This document shows, piece by piece, positions 1 to 10,505 of a DNA stretch of 64,000 bases. Source of the stretch: Adiantum capillus-veneris. Taxonomy: Eukaryota; Streptophyta; Polypodiopsida; Polypodiales; Pteridaceae. The notes beneath the pieces are model-generated. The model was not told the origin of the DNA and made no database searches. It saw only the letters and a list, made by a program, of their open reading frames with translations. The stretch is taken from assembly GCA_014529385.2 (NCBI GenBank), contig CM043949.1:107921477-107985476 (forward strand), in the 5' to 3' direction. Every line of letters starts with the position of its first letter. Position 1 is the first letter of the stretch. Position numbers and translations under genes: made by a program.

Positions 1-632
1 GATTTACTCAAGATGGCACGTAGCCATTGCTTCTCCTCTCAGGTAGGGAGGAAAGCTTAAAGGAGAGACGAGTGCTGAAAAGCAGAACCTGTACTCGCAG
101 AAAGAGATGGACAAGAACTCTTGAACAGAAGATGAACCAAAGGACCACCAAAAGATAAATTTAGAGTTACTAAACAGTAGCCGAGTGCGGAAGAAAAGGA
201 AAGATGAAAGCAGAACTGATACCACATTGCATGGGGCCCGATCCAAATTAGATGAACGAAAGTATAAAACTTTGCCGCTCTTGGGGCAAAGAGAAAGATA
301 AAGAAGCCCTCATTTTCTTTGATAGAGGAGCCAAGGCCAACTTCTTTTCACTTGAATTCGCGCCTCGACTTGGAATTACGCCCGACAGGTTGAGGCCACA
401 GGCGGATGCAGTTCTAGCGGATGTTGCAATTACACCGATCATTGGCAAACTTCGTTTGCAATGTCAGGGGTGTTTAGGGCACGACGAATTCTATGTAATG
501 CCCTTGGGAGGTTGTGAAGTCCTCCTAGGAATCCCTTGGTACCACAAGAACAACGCCGTGGTTGACTATCGGGGTACGAAAGCGACTTTTGGCAAATGCA
601 GGGCAAGAGAGATTGTACTTGGTGAAATTTAG
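1..632 (+). pseudogene. A1 gag remnant joined to aspartic protease
   Basis: The open frame 252-632 (126 aa) is the retropepsin domain that would process the polyprotein. The active-site loop reads FDRGAKANF, followed by the conserved stretch around GHDEFYVMPLGGCEVLLGIP and the WYHKNN block. Related copies read FDGG (A3R, A4), so this family lacks the usual Ser or Thr after the catalytic Asp. Before it, 1-250 matches 62646-62890 of A4: a short N-terminal gag piece (IYSRW-like) runs straight into the region before protease, so capsid and nucleocapsid are missing. The frame ends at a stop at 630, where RT should follow. Inactive. Confidence 0.8.
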
Positions 633-1755
633 TTTCTTTACTCGATTTTTCTTGAAAGAACTGAAAATGATTGAAGGTCGAATATGTTTGACCTTGAAAA
701 GAAACGACAAGATTTTTCTACAATAGAAGTTGACTATTCTCTGAAGACATATAAAGCGAGTTACTTCCTTTACGTCGTGAAGATCAAATGATTGATTCAT
801 GGTAGTACACCACCGAACCAGCCACCTTACAGCGTAAGCAGAGGCCAAGATAAAGAAACAATGAACCAGAACATATTTCCACATTACAAGGATTGATGAT
901 ATACTTGACAGACTTCAGAATTCTACTTGCCGAATTGATATGAAGCGATTATCATCAGATCTGTAATTCTCCTGGAGATGTCTACAAGACAAGTTTCAGG
1001 ACAACTTTTTGGATTTTCAGAGAATACCGATCATTTGTGGGTTTTCCAGATACTGAGGAAGCATAAATTGCTTATACATTTGAAAAAGAGCGAGTTGTTC
1101 TTGCCTGAGATACATTTCTTGGGACACATTGTCCCAACAAAAAAAGTACAGATAGATTTGGCCAAAAATGACACTATCCGCGATTGGCCTGACTTGAAGA
1201 ATGTTCATGCAGTTAGAAGCTTCTTGGGCTTGTGTTCTTACTACCGGTGGTTCATTCAAAAATTTGCAGAGGTCACTTCCCCCTTTGCACATTGTGACAC
1301 AGAAAGGAGTCCCTTTCTCATGGGGACCCACAGAGGTGATTGCCTTTCAGACATTGAAAGAGAAATTGACTACTGAACCAGTATCGACTTTGCCGGATTT
1401 GCAAAACTCATTCGAAGTGTATTGTGATGCTTGTGGTCGTAGTCTGGGTGAGGTCTTAATGCAAGAAGGCCATGTGATTGCCTATGAAAGCCGATTGTTT
1501 TCAAGGCCAGAATTGCCAGCACAGATTTATGAGAAAGAGCTATTGGCAGTGATCCATGCTCTTACTCAGTGGCGACATTACCTACTCGGAGCCGATTTCA
1601 CGGTCTTTACTGATCATCACAGTTTACGCTACTTCTTGTCACAGAAGCAGCTTTCGAAAAAGCACATGCGGTGGGCCAACATCTTGTCACAGTTTCACTT
1701 CCAGATTGTCCATGTTCAAAGACAGAAGAACTTGTTGGCATCTGCTTTGTCCTAA
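633..1755 (+). pseudogene. A1 reverse transcriptase (palm deleted) and RNase H
   Basis: Only scraps of RT remain from 633 to about 1060. A block corresponding to IDDILDRLQ is followed after a few bases by the block before the palm, and the segment that holds the YxDD-type box is gone. From about 1080 the RT thumb (FLGHIV, VRSFLGLCSYY) is readable. RNase H follows in the frame 1201-1755, with VYCDACGRSLG (first Asp), EKELLAVIHAL (Glu) and FTDHHSLRYF (Asp). A stop at 1753 ends the frame at ALS. The same palm deletion occurs in A4 near 63530-63720, so it was inherited and not made here. Confidence 0.8.
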
Positions 1756-2088
1756 AAGCCGTTAGTCTTGGCTATTTCCGCGATTCATCATAGAAGCATC
1801 GAGGTAATGGTTGATCACTATACCACACATCCAGATTTTTCGGATGTATTCACTCGAATACAGAATGGGGAGGTAGTAGCGGGATATTCCGTATGGGATG
1901 GGATGGCTACTTGATGAAGAAAACGATGTTGTGCGTTACACAGCCGTTGAGAGAAAAGGTTCTCACTGAAGGAAATTGTCCACCTTTTACGGGTCACCGC
2001 AGCATTGACACCACCTTGAAACGTGTGGAGTGTTACTTCTTTTGGCCAGACTCAAGAAGGATGTGGACGACTTTGTACGCAGTTGCTT
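1756..2088 (+). pseudogene. A1 integrase N-terminal zinc-binding part
   Basis: The connector after RNase H and the start of integrase. The stretch 1893-2093 contains CPPFTGHRSIDTTLKRVECYFFWP, carrying the His residues of the HHCC finger. The Cys pair lies across the A2 insertion: the sequence stops at 2088 and resumes at 8567 with the codons for CLVCQ-like residues. Frameshifts are present around 1890-1920, where GWDG is duplicated. Not functional. Confidence 0.75.
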
Positions 2089-2646
2089 TGTAACAGACTT
2101 GGACACTCCAAGTCAAAAATCAATCGCGACGACACCAAATAACCACTTCAAAACAATTCACATATCACAATAGATTTGCACTGGCCCGGCGGAGTTCTGT
2201 GCCTAGAGATATTGGCCCCAAAGACTAGAGCCCCTTTCGGTATTTCTTTTTATACAAATCAGTTCAAAGTACAAGAGAGTGGCTAGGGTTTCACTCTCAA
2301 ACTCTGCGTCCAGATGCTCTAAGAAGTGAGGCCCTCACCACTAATTTAAAGGTTACAAGGGATGCCGAAAAGCAGAGCCCCAAAAGCTTCAAATCAAAAG
2401 CAATTGCTCTCTCTCTCTCACAGAGAGTCAAAACTTGAAAGCAAAAGCATTCTCTCTCTCTTTCTCATTAAGTAGAGAAAAAGCGAAATTTGCGTCGCTC
2501 ATCATTTAAAAAATAAAATAAAATTATTTATTATTATTATTTTTTTTTAGCCTCCACGATTTCCGAAAATTAGGGTTTTTGGCAAAAATTAGGGTTTGCA
2601 GGAATTTTAGGGTTTTTGTTGTCCGCCACGTCATCACTTTGTGACA
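2089..2646 (-). repeat. A2 3' LTR
   Basis: 558 bp, reading TGTCACAAAG...CTGTTACA on the minus strand. It matches 8014-8566. Both carry CT-rich and A-rich blocks (2405-2540) and the conserved family A block around GGGGC(G)CC with GGCCAATA (about 2200-2245). Confidence 0.92.
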
Positions 2647-3270
2647 TACCCCCCTCTTGAAAGCATTGTAATCGACCGCGATTACGCCTGCAAAACCGAC
2701 AAAAGCCATAAACCGTCTTAGCAGACACTAACTGTTAGTACGTACGTACTAGGAACACACATCTAGCACATGTACAAAATCAACAGTCACATGACACGAC
2801 ATCACAAGACATCACATGACATTCAACATTCATTCGGATCTTAGACCATGATTTATCGGCAATGTAGCTAGCAATCACATCTAGGTCCAATCAGGACCTC
2901 AACGATGTCCGATTGACTAACCCCTATTGCAACCATGTCTATTCGAGATCAATCAGACCAAAATGCTACAGTCATTTCGTCTATCAGTTCCTACACTCAC
3001 AAGAAGTCAAGAACAAATCAGTATCATTATCAGGAATTCCATTTCATAAAGTCATCCAGCAGAATACTGTCAGCTCTCAGTATCCCTGAAGCTCAAAGAG
3101 ACATCAGTGACTTTAGTATCAAAATCAAGGCATCTGTTGACAAAGGAGCGGAGTGACTCCCCTCTTGTGCATCCCATTGCACTAGATCTCTGGCTAAGCT
3201 GAGTTTCTGGGTTCCGTTTGGAGTAGACTATACTAAACCAAAACATCAAGGTAAAGTTTCACAATCCGAG
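2647..3270 (-). other. A2 3' untranslated region with polypurine tract
   Basis: About 620 bp without a gene. On the minus strand it ends with CTTTCAAGAGGGGGGTA directly before the 3' LTR (2647-2661), the expected plus-strand primer site. The same noncoding stretch occurs before the 3' LTR in A1 (10506-11130), A3L and A3R, so it belongs to the element. The small open frame at 2935-3156 is not conserved between copies. Confidence 0.8.
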
Positions 3271-3279
3271 GAGTATCTG

Positions 3280-4114
3280 CTAGGTTCTCCTCCTCCATCC
3301 ACTTCGCATCAAATGCAGGAAAGTTCTTGAACTAAACCAAGAACCGCCTTCGGACTTTACCTTTCTTCGTATCGTTATGTGCCAAAATCTGTTCAGGAAC
3401 AAGGATCTCCTTGTTTTCTTCCACTTCGGGTTGCTCATCAAGCTCCCCATCATCGTGCACATCACCCTTAACAAGGTTCAAGAGACTCACATGCAATGCA
3501 TTATGAATCCTCCAAGTATCTGGCAGTTTCAATCGGAAGGAGACATCATTTATCTTGTTAGTGATCTGGAAAGGTCCGTAGTATCGCATACTAAGCTTTG
3601 GAAAAAGCCTCTCCTTTCCCTTTCTCTTTCGTAGGCGTGCCTTGTCAAAAGTAAGAGCACCCAATCATCCTCCTTCAATTTTAAGTCGCGACGATGGCGA
3701 TCCGCTGCCTTTTTCTGTCGTTCTTGAGACTCTTGCAAAGTCTCGCGAACCTTGGCAAAAGCCGTATCCAAATCTTGCGAATAGTCATCCGCTTCAAATA
3801 TCTAATCTTTTGTGCTCCGGAAGGATGGAACCTTTGCAGCACTTTCAACAATCTCAAATGGCGTCTTCCCCGTCGAAGAGTGTATCGTGTTATTGTAGGC
3901 AAATTCCACCAAAGGTAAGTTCTTTTCCCATTGAGTCTTCTGATCCGAGATACAAGACTTCAATAAATCTAAAATCATTGAATTGGCAATCTCAAATTGC
4001 CCGTCAGTCTGCAAGTGGAACGATGACGAGAACTGCAACTACGTGCCAATGTTCTCCCAAATTGCCTTCCAAAACAAACTCATAAATCTAGGGTCTCTGT
4101 CGGAGACAATCGTC
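3280..4114 (-). pseudogene. A2 integrase core end, C-terminal part and chromodomain-like tail
   Basis: Minus-strand frames carry the integrase block SSSFHLQTDGQFEIANSMI (catalytic Glu region), then KNLPLVEFAYNN and STGKTPFEI. The C-terminal GPFQITNKI block follows, then the tail VRRFLV...NF. The tail lines up with the chromodomain-like tail of A1 (RRFLVKFKNYPSLDAKW at about 10405-10470). Frames change at about 3800, 3680 and 3350, so the product is broken. Integrase would join cDNA to the genome; a chromodomain at its C-terminus is the hallmark of chromoviruses. Confidence 0.8.
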
Positions 4115-5215
4115 TCAGACGTGCCATGTAATCGGAAAATCATCGTGATCATTCTGTGTTCTTGGGAGATCAAAAATGAAATCCATTGCAATACTTTCCC
4201 AGGGGTGGGTGGGTATGGGTAAAGGCTGCAACAATCCATGTGCCTTATGCCTGTCAAACTTGACCTTCTGGCATATCAAGCAACTGTGCACAAACTCTTC
4301 CACATCCTTTTTGAGTCTCGGCCCAGAGAAGTATCTCTCTACCCCCTTCATGGTGGTAGCAATGCCGTGGTGACCCGTAAAAGGTGGACAGTGGCATTCA
4401 GTCATAACCTTATCCCTCAACGGCTGTGTAACGCACAACATAGTCTTTTTCATCAAGTAGCCTCCCCGAAGGGAGTATCCTGCTACTGTCTCCCCATCTC
4501 GTATCCGTGTGAAAATATCTGCAAAATCTGTATCTGTAGCATACTGATCGACCATATCCTCGAAGCTCCTATGATGTATCGCGGAAACAGCCAGAACCAA
4601 CGGTTTCCGAGACAAAGCATCTGCCACCACATTCTTCTGTCCCTGCACATGGACAATCTGGAAGTGGAACTGTGACAAGATGTTCGCCCACCGCATCTGC
4701 TTTTCCGAAAGCTGCTTCTGTGACAAGAAGTAGCGCAAACTCTGATGGTCTGTAAAGACAGTAAAATCCGCTCCGAGTAGGTAATGCCGCCACTGAGTAA
4801 GAGCATGGATAACCATCAAAAGCTCTTTCTCATAAATCTGTGTTGTCATCTCCGGCCTAGAGAACAAACGGCTCTCGTACGCTATGACATGGCCTTCTTG
4901 CATCAAGACCGTACCCAAACTACGACCACAAGCATCACAATATACTTCAAATGACTTCTGCAAGTCCGGCAAAGTAAAAATAGGTCCCGTAGTCAATTTC
5001 TCTTTCAATGTCCGAAAGGCAGTCACCTTTGTGGGTCCCCACGAAAAAGGTACTCCTTTCTGTGTCAAGGTATGCAAAGGGGAAGCAACCTCTGCAAACT
5101 TTCGTATGAACCGCCTGTAGTACGAACACAGTCCCAAGAAGCTTCTAACTTCATGGACATTCCTCAAATCGGGCCAATCACGGATAGTCTCTATCTTGGC
5201 CGGGTCCATTTGCAC
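4115..5215 (-). pseudogene. A2 RT thumb, RNase H and integrase N-terminus (long open frame)
   Basis: A single 366-codon frame. It begins in the RT connection (IETIRDWPDLRNVHEV, SFLGLCSYYRRFI). RNase H follows with its acidic residues in VYCDACGRSLG, EKELLMVIHAL and FTDHQSLRYF, and the end motif VVADALSRK. Integrase then starts with a complete HHCC finger (CPPFTGHHG...CLICQ) and MDFIFDLP, the first catalytic Asp region. The frame ends at 4115 because about 40 codons between MDFIFDLP and the VSDRDPRF block are lost. This is the longest intact pol piece of family A in the window. It is still a fragment: the RT palm lies in another frame upstream. Confidence 0.88.
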
Positions 5216-5718
5216 TCCTGCTCTGCTGACACAATGTGTCGCAAAAAGTGTATCTCTGGTAGGAAAAATTCACTTTTCTTTGCATTAACCACTAACGTGT
5301 GATCTCGTAATGCCTGAAAGACTTGAAGCAGATGATCTCTGTGTTCTGCCTCATTCTTGGAGAAAACAATGATGTCATCAAAGAAAGTGCCAACAAATAG
5401 CCTGTACTCTCGAAAAATCCTGTCCATCATCCGGTTAAATGTCGCAAGAGTATTGGTTAATCCAAAAGGCATCACCAAAAGCTCAAATAACCCAAAAGTC
5501 GTCCGAAAAGCTATCTTGTAGACATCTCCTGGCGCTATCCTGATCTGATGATATCCACTCTTCAAGTCAATCCTGCTAAAGCACGAGGATCCCTGTAACC
5601 TGTCAAGTATATCATCGATCCTAGGAATCGGAAATCTGTTCTTGATGGTGATTTTGTTGAGAGCGCTATAATCGATGTACATTCTCCAAGATCCGTCTTT
5701 CTTCAAAACCAACAACAC
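5191..5718 (-). pseudogene. A2 reverse transcriptase fingers and palm
   Basis: 175 codons with the Ty3/gypsy RT motifs [58 protein letters not shown] and FFDDIIVFS (YxDD box written as FFDD). It ends by frameshift near 5195, where the following frame continues the thumb. Upstream of 5718 the fingers are interrupted by stops. Both catalytic Asp residues of the box are present, so this RT was probably damaged fairly recently. Confidence 0.88.
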
Positions 5719-6571
5719 TCGAGAGCAATACGGTGAAGTACTAGGCTAGACAAGACCCTTTTCCAAGAGGTCCTTCACTGGGTTCATAATCTTTTCATTC
5801 TGTACTCGGCTCACACAGTAAGGTGGCCAATTCAGTGGCGTGCTTCCAGGTATCAGATCAATGGTTTGATCTTCAAGCCCTCTGAAAAGCAATCGGCATG
5901 AGTGTGGAGAAAAATCTTGGCGTTCTTTTGATCAGGTCAAAACATATTCAACCTTTATCCATCGTTTAGTTCTCTCCCAAAAGAATGAGTAAGAAACTGA
6001 AGTTCATCAAGTACAATCTCTAAGCCCTTCATTTATCAAAGTCGCTTTCTCGGCCCGGTAGTCAACCACGGCGTAGTTCTTGTGGTACCAAGGGATCCTG
6101 AGTAGAACGTCACTCGCGTGCCCTGAACACCCCTGTCATTGCAAAGGAAGTTTGCCAATGCTCGGTGTAATGGCAACATCCCATCCAGGTGCCAATCGAA
6201 CTACCTCCGCCTGTGGCGTCAGTCTGTTGGGCGTAATTTCCAAATCAAGCCGCCAATTCCAAGTGAAAAGAAGTTTGCATTGGCTACTTCAAAAGAGCTT
6301 CCTGATCCTTCACTTTGCCCAAAAAGCGGCAAAGTTTGTACTTTCATTCATTAGATTTAGTGCAGGTCCCACGCCATGTGGTACCAGTTCTGTTTTTCTA
6401 TCTGCCACGTTCCTTAGCTACTCTCGAACTCTCAGGCCTGTCGTCGTCTTTATCATGCTGTTATTTCTGTGCCTTTTTAGGGCCCTTCGCGGAGATATGT
6501 CCATGTTCCCCGCATCCAAAGCACTTCCCCTCTCTGATGAAGGGAGCTCTCTCCTCGGGAGTAAGCTTGGG
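5719..6571 (-). pseudogene. A2 degenerate gag end, zinc knuckle and protease
   Basis: On the minus strand the stretch near 6490-6540 encodes KCFGCGEHGHISP, a CCHC knuckle whose last Cys is lost. Protease follows at about 6330-6040, recognisable by GHASDV-like and GIPWYHKN blocks. The segment for the FDGGA loop is deleted or frameshifted, so the active site is absent. The linker to RT (5719-6040) shows only scattered homology. No usable open frame. Confidence 0.65.
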
Positions 6572-7937
6572 TCATGCATCCTTTTTCTCTGGGTTGCTCT
6601 TTTTCTTTCTACTTTCATTCCCAAAAGTCTGTTCGGCTCGTTGTGTCATGGCCTCATCTGTGGGGTAGGTCAGACTGCCAGAGCGAATAGCAAAGCCCCG
6701 CTTCGCATGACTCATCAACTCCTGAATAGAAGCTGACTTCTGTTCCAAGCAGTGATCTCGGATCTCTGTAGGTAGACCCAAGGTAAACCGCTCAATCTGT
6801 TCTCTAAATGAGAAGAGGCGGGTAGAAAAGAGCTCCAGAATCTTTCACAATAAGCATTGATTGTGTCTTTCTTGGTCATCCGAAGATGGTTCCAAGCAGC
6901 TCATATATCTCGTTCATATTCTTGCGTCAACCAAGAAGAAACAAAAAGCTTTTCAAATTTCAGCCATTTAACTGGCGCACTCCTGTTTAAAAGAAGCGCG
7001 GACCACCAAGTACGAGCATTCCCCTTAAGGTAAGAGGTAGCTCTCCGAATCTTGGAGTGCTCTGAATAGCGTCCTCCCGCGAAAGCGATGTCAAACTGCT
7101 GTATAAAAGACAAAGCCTTCGAAGCATCTGAGTATCCTGAAAAGTATCAAACTTGATCGAGTGGCCACCTTCCTTAAACTCTCGGACTTTCTTGCTTTCA
7201 TCTTCAAGAAAGTCATACTGGTTCGCTTTGTAAAAAAAATTATTCTTGTTCGCATAAAAGTTTCCATGATCAGAATCTGAGCTGTCTGTAGACAAGTCCT
7301 CAGTAGAACTGTCAGTCTCTGGGCGAGATGTAGCCTTCTTCTTGCCCTTTCCGAAGCTTTGTTTCTTGCTTCGCTTTTAACCTTTTCTGTCTTCTTCGCT
7401 CGAATCTAAAGAGCTAGAAGAACTATCAGAAAAAGAAGAAGAAGAAGAACTGGGTACTCCTTCAAATCGAACACGCTTCTTCTGTTTCTTTGCCTTGTCA
7501 AATGTCGACCGACGACCCAAATATCCCGGGAAGTCAGTGCCTTTCTTCTGCTTTTTGCCGTGCTTTTTGCTTTTATTTTGCACGTCGAAAAGCTGAGCAA
7601 TCCGTGCATCAACCACGTTGTCTAGTTCCTTCTCCGTATATTTCTTGGAGGCAGAAGGTTTCTTGAGAGCAGGTTTCGGGAGTGGTGTTGTGGTTCTTTG
7701 CCACTCCATCTGTACCTCTTCCAAAGAGGTCTGGTTCATATATTTTTCCATCTTCGGGTCCTTGGCAAAATTGAGCATCATCTTTGTTGCATCGCCAATC
7801 AATTGACGACGCTCCATCTCTCTTTGCTCCGCCTGAGTAGGCCGAGGCGGGCCATACTCTCTGTCTGAATCTTCGTTGTGATCCCAACCCGCATCTCGAG
7901 ATGCAGAGGGAGTCGACTGATCATTGCCTGAAGCCAT
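6572..7937 (-). pseudogene. A2 gag
   Basis: The ATG is at 7937. The first frame, 7377-7937 (186 aa), has an acidic, proline-containing N-terminus and an EREMERRQ-type helical stretch. A basic KKHGKKQKKG region follows, then a poly-serine run ending at a stop near 7377. The gag continues in other frames: 6987-7295 (TDSSDSDHGNFYANKNNF and an FLEDESKK block), 6901-7113 (SFIQQFDIAFAGGRYSEHS, then TWWSALLL and VKWLKFEKLF, the capsid core) and 6572-6781 (EQKSASIQELMSHAKRGF). The same blocks in the same order occur in A3R at 17605-21800. The start was chosen because it is the first ATG after the PBS and begins the conserved N-terminal block. Confidence 0.8.
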
Positions 7938-8000
7938 AGGTGCCGCGGAAAAAAATAAAATTTCGGGGATCGGATTTCCCGTAGAAGAGAAATCGCCCGT

Positions 8001-8012
8001 GCTCTGATATCA
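8001..8012 (-). promoter_or_regulatory. A2 primer-binding site
   Basis: On the minus strand TGATATCAGAGC lies one base inside the 5' LTR. It differs by one base from TGGTATCAGAGC, the site for initiator tRNA-Met seen intact in A3R, A4 and B1. Confidence 0.85.
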
Positions 8013-8013
8013 C

Positions 8014-8566
8014 TATAACAGACTTGGACACTCCAAGTCAAAAATCAATCGCGACAGCACCAAATAACCACTTCAAAACAATTCACAGATCACAATAGAT
8101 TTGCACTGGCCCGGCGGAGTTCCGTGCCTAGAGATATTGGCCCCAAAGACTGGCGCCCCTTTCGGTATTTCTTTTTATATTAATCAGTTCAAAGTACAAG
8201 AGAGTGGCTAGGGTTTCACTCTCAGACTCTGCGTCCAGATGCTTTGAGAAGTGAGGCCCTCACCACTAATTTAAAGGTTACAAGGGATGCCCAAAAGCAG
8301 AGCCCCAAAAGCTTCAAATCAAAAGCAATTGCTCTCTCTCTCTCATAGAGAGTCAAAACTTGAAAGCAAAAGCATTCTCTCTGTTTTCTCATTATGTAGA
8401 GAAAAAGCGAAATTTGCGTCGCTCATCATTTTCAACCAAAAAAAAATAAAAAATTATTTTATTTTTTTAGCCTCCGCGATTTCCGACAATTAGGGTTTCT
8501 GGCAGAAATTAGGGTTTGCAGGAATATTAGGGTTTCTGCTGTCCGCCACGTCATCACTTTGTGACA
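8014..8566 (-). repeat. A2 5' LTR
   Basis: 553 bp, paired with 2089-2646. Its inner end reads TATAACAG on the plus strand where the partner has TGTAACAG, a G-to-A change in the terminal dinucleotide. Confidence 0.92.
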
Positions 8567-9117
8567 TGCTTGGTATGCCAAACGGTCAAGTTTGACAGGA
8601 ATAAAGCACAGGGATTGTTATAGCCTTTACCCATTCCCACCCGCCCGTGGGAAAGTATTGCAATGGATTTCATCTTTGATCTCCCGAAGACACAAAGTGG
8701 GCATGATGGCCTTTGGACAATCATCAACTGATTCAGTAAGCAAGCTCACTCCTCTGCAGTAAAGAAGACAGTTAAGCCCGATCCTTTGTCAAAACTGTTC
8801 AAATATATGGCATGTCTGAGTCCATTGTTTCGGACAAAGATCCCCGATCTACTAGTTGTTTTGAACGGTAATCTGGGAGAACATTGGCACATGGTTGCAA
8901 TTCTCGTCCTCGTTCCACCCGCAGACAGATGGGCAATTTAGAGATAGCCAATTCAATGGTTTTGAATTTGTTGAAGTCTTCTACTTTGGATCAAAAGACT
9001 ACATGGGAAAAGTATTTGCCCTTGGTGGAGTTTGCCTACAACGACACACGGGAAAGACGCCATTTGAAGTGTTCGAGGGTGCTAAGAAGCTTCTTCAATT
9101 TCTAAGCACCTGAGACA
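8567..9117 (+). pseudogene. A1 integrase core, resumed after A2
   Basis: Begins with the second copy of TGCTT and the codons that complete the HHCC Cys pair, then KVKFDR-like, the [10 protein letters not shown] block and VSDK-like codons. Frames 8884-9105 and 8895-9113 give SSSFHPQTDGQ, KVFALGGV and TGKTPFEVFEGA. Several frameshifts are present. It is interrupted near 9118 by a piece of gag. Confidence 0.75.
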
Positions 9118-9920
9118 AGATTCTTTTGAAGAAGATTTTTGAAACAAAGTCTAGTAGGCATGGAAGGCCATCTAGTTGTTTAATGGAGGAGAGGTCGTTC
9201 TCTTTTGACAACAATGACCAGATCAACAAGAAAACCAAGAAGTTCAAGGAAGGGAGTCAAGCCAAGACACCCATCGAGCCCTTGAGTTGAACAACAGTTT
9301 GACGTCGCCTTCTCTGGAGCGTGGTTCTCAGAACATTCCAGGGAGCGAAAGGCGGCATCTTACTTGAAAAGAACGATGAATATGCAAGAGATGTCATCAT
9401 GCCTTGGCATCGCTTGCAAACGACTGAGAAAGATACATTGGATGACTACTGCGAGAGATTTTGGGATACTTGTCGAAGATTCTTTTGAAAGACCAGATTG
9501 AGCGGTTTTGCTATGGTTTGCTAAAGAGATTCAAGACTATCTTTAAACCAGAAGTCTGACTCCATGGGACATGACTAAGCAACGATTTGGAATGCATGCC
9601 GGCTCATTGATTTATGCGACGGACAGGATAGTATCAAAAAGGCAAGAGTTTTCCAGTGAAGAGAAAGAATCAAGGGAACCGGATGATACATCATCACAGG
9701 ATTCTGGTGAATCAGAGGGTTCCGACAAACTAAGGAAACCATATGCAAGTTATTCAAAGGATTACAGAGAAAGAGGAATCAGATGATAGTGCCTCTTAGG
9801 GTTTCGATGATCGACTCTGACGTACCAATGGACAAGGAAGCGAAAGACGCTACCCGCAGGTCCCAGGGCACAAAGAAAGAAAGGAAAAAGGGAATCAACT
9901 GGTAGATCAAAACATTCCCT
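9118..9920 (+). pseudogene. Gag fragment lying inside A1 integrase
   Basis: About 800 bp in which family A gag blocks can be read on the plus strand in gag order: SFDNNDQ, a KKFKEG block, QQFDVAFSGAWFSEHS, then DYCERFWDT, and finally HAGSLIYATDRI (9571-9786), which matches the gag end in A3R and A2. Integrase text stops before it (near 9117) and resumes after it (near 9921). The two edges share a similar AAGATTTTTGA sequence. The segment is in the same orientation as A1. Confidence 0.65.
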
Positions 9921-10505
9921 AGACCCAAGATAAGATTTTTGAAGCCGACCAGTACATAAGGGACTTAGACACTGCTTTTGCCAAGGTCTGGAAGGCTTTA
10001 GAGAAATCTCAAGAAAGACATAAGAAGGCAGCAAATTGACATCGTCGCGATTTGAAATTAAAGGAGGACGGTTGGGTGCTCTTACGTTTTGAGAAGACAC
10101 GCCTAAGAAAACGAAAAGGAAAGGAGCGGCTTTTTCAAAGCTTGGTATGAGGTATTATGGAACTTTTCAAATAAAAGAAAAGATAAATGATGTCTCCTTT
10201 AGACTGAAGCTGCCCGATACTTGGAAGATTCACAATGCTTTGGAAGATTCACAATGCTTTTCATGTGAGTCTCTTGAAGCCTTTTAAAAGCGATATGCCC
10301 GATGATGGGGAGCCAGATGAGCAACCCGGAGTGGAGGAAAGCGTGGAGATACTCGTTCAAGAAGATATTGGCACACAAAGATAGAAAGATTAAAGGTAAA
10401 GTGATTAGGCGGTTCTTGGTTAAATTCAAGAACTATCCTTCATTGGATGCGAAGTGGATGGAGGAGGAGGACCTAGCAGATACTCCTCAGATTTTGGAAC
10501 TTTAA
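9921..10505 (+). pseudogene. A1 integrase C-terminus and chromodomain-like tail
   Basis: The spacer after the gag piece resumes with a KIFEAD block, TAFAKVW, RHRRDLKLKEDGWVLL and the GTFQIKEKIND block. The final frame 10302-10505 ends in VIRRFLVKFKNYPSLDAKW followed by EEEDLADTP. That last block has the layout of a chromodomain (aromatic-LVKF/W-x-x-Y/W...W-E-x-E-x-L). A short direct repeat (TTGGAAGATTCACAATGCTTT, twice at 10220-10260) has lengthened the coding region. A3L and A3R share a one-base deletion in this tail that A1 does not have. Confidence 0.78.

Larger units (their letters stand above)
2089..8566 (-). mobile_element. Complete family A Ty3/gypsy element A2, nested in A1
   Basis: The element is bounded by LTRs 2089-2646 (3') and 8014-8566 (5') on the minus strand. 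It has a tRNA-Met-type PBS next to the 5' LTR and a polypurine tract next to the 3' LTR. The 5-bp target duplication TGCTT is perfect (2084-2088 and 8567-8571). Removing the element and one TGCTT restores the integrase reading of A1. Internal order on the minus strand is gag, degenerate protease, RT, RNase H, integrase and chromodomain-like tail. Its gag is the most complete family A gag in the window, but stops and frameshifts break gag-pol, so it needs outside enzymes. It must be younger than A1. Confidence 0.95.

Noticed and set aside
2524-3156. Host gene between the A2 LTR and integrase
   Set aside because: The same noncoding stretch recurs before every A 3' LTR, so it is the element's 3' UTR.
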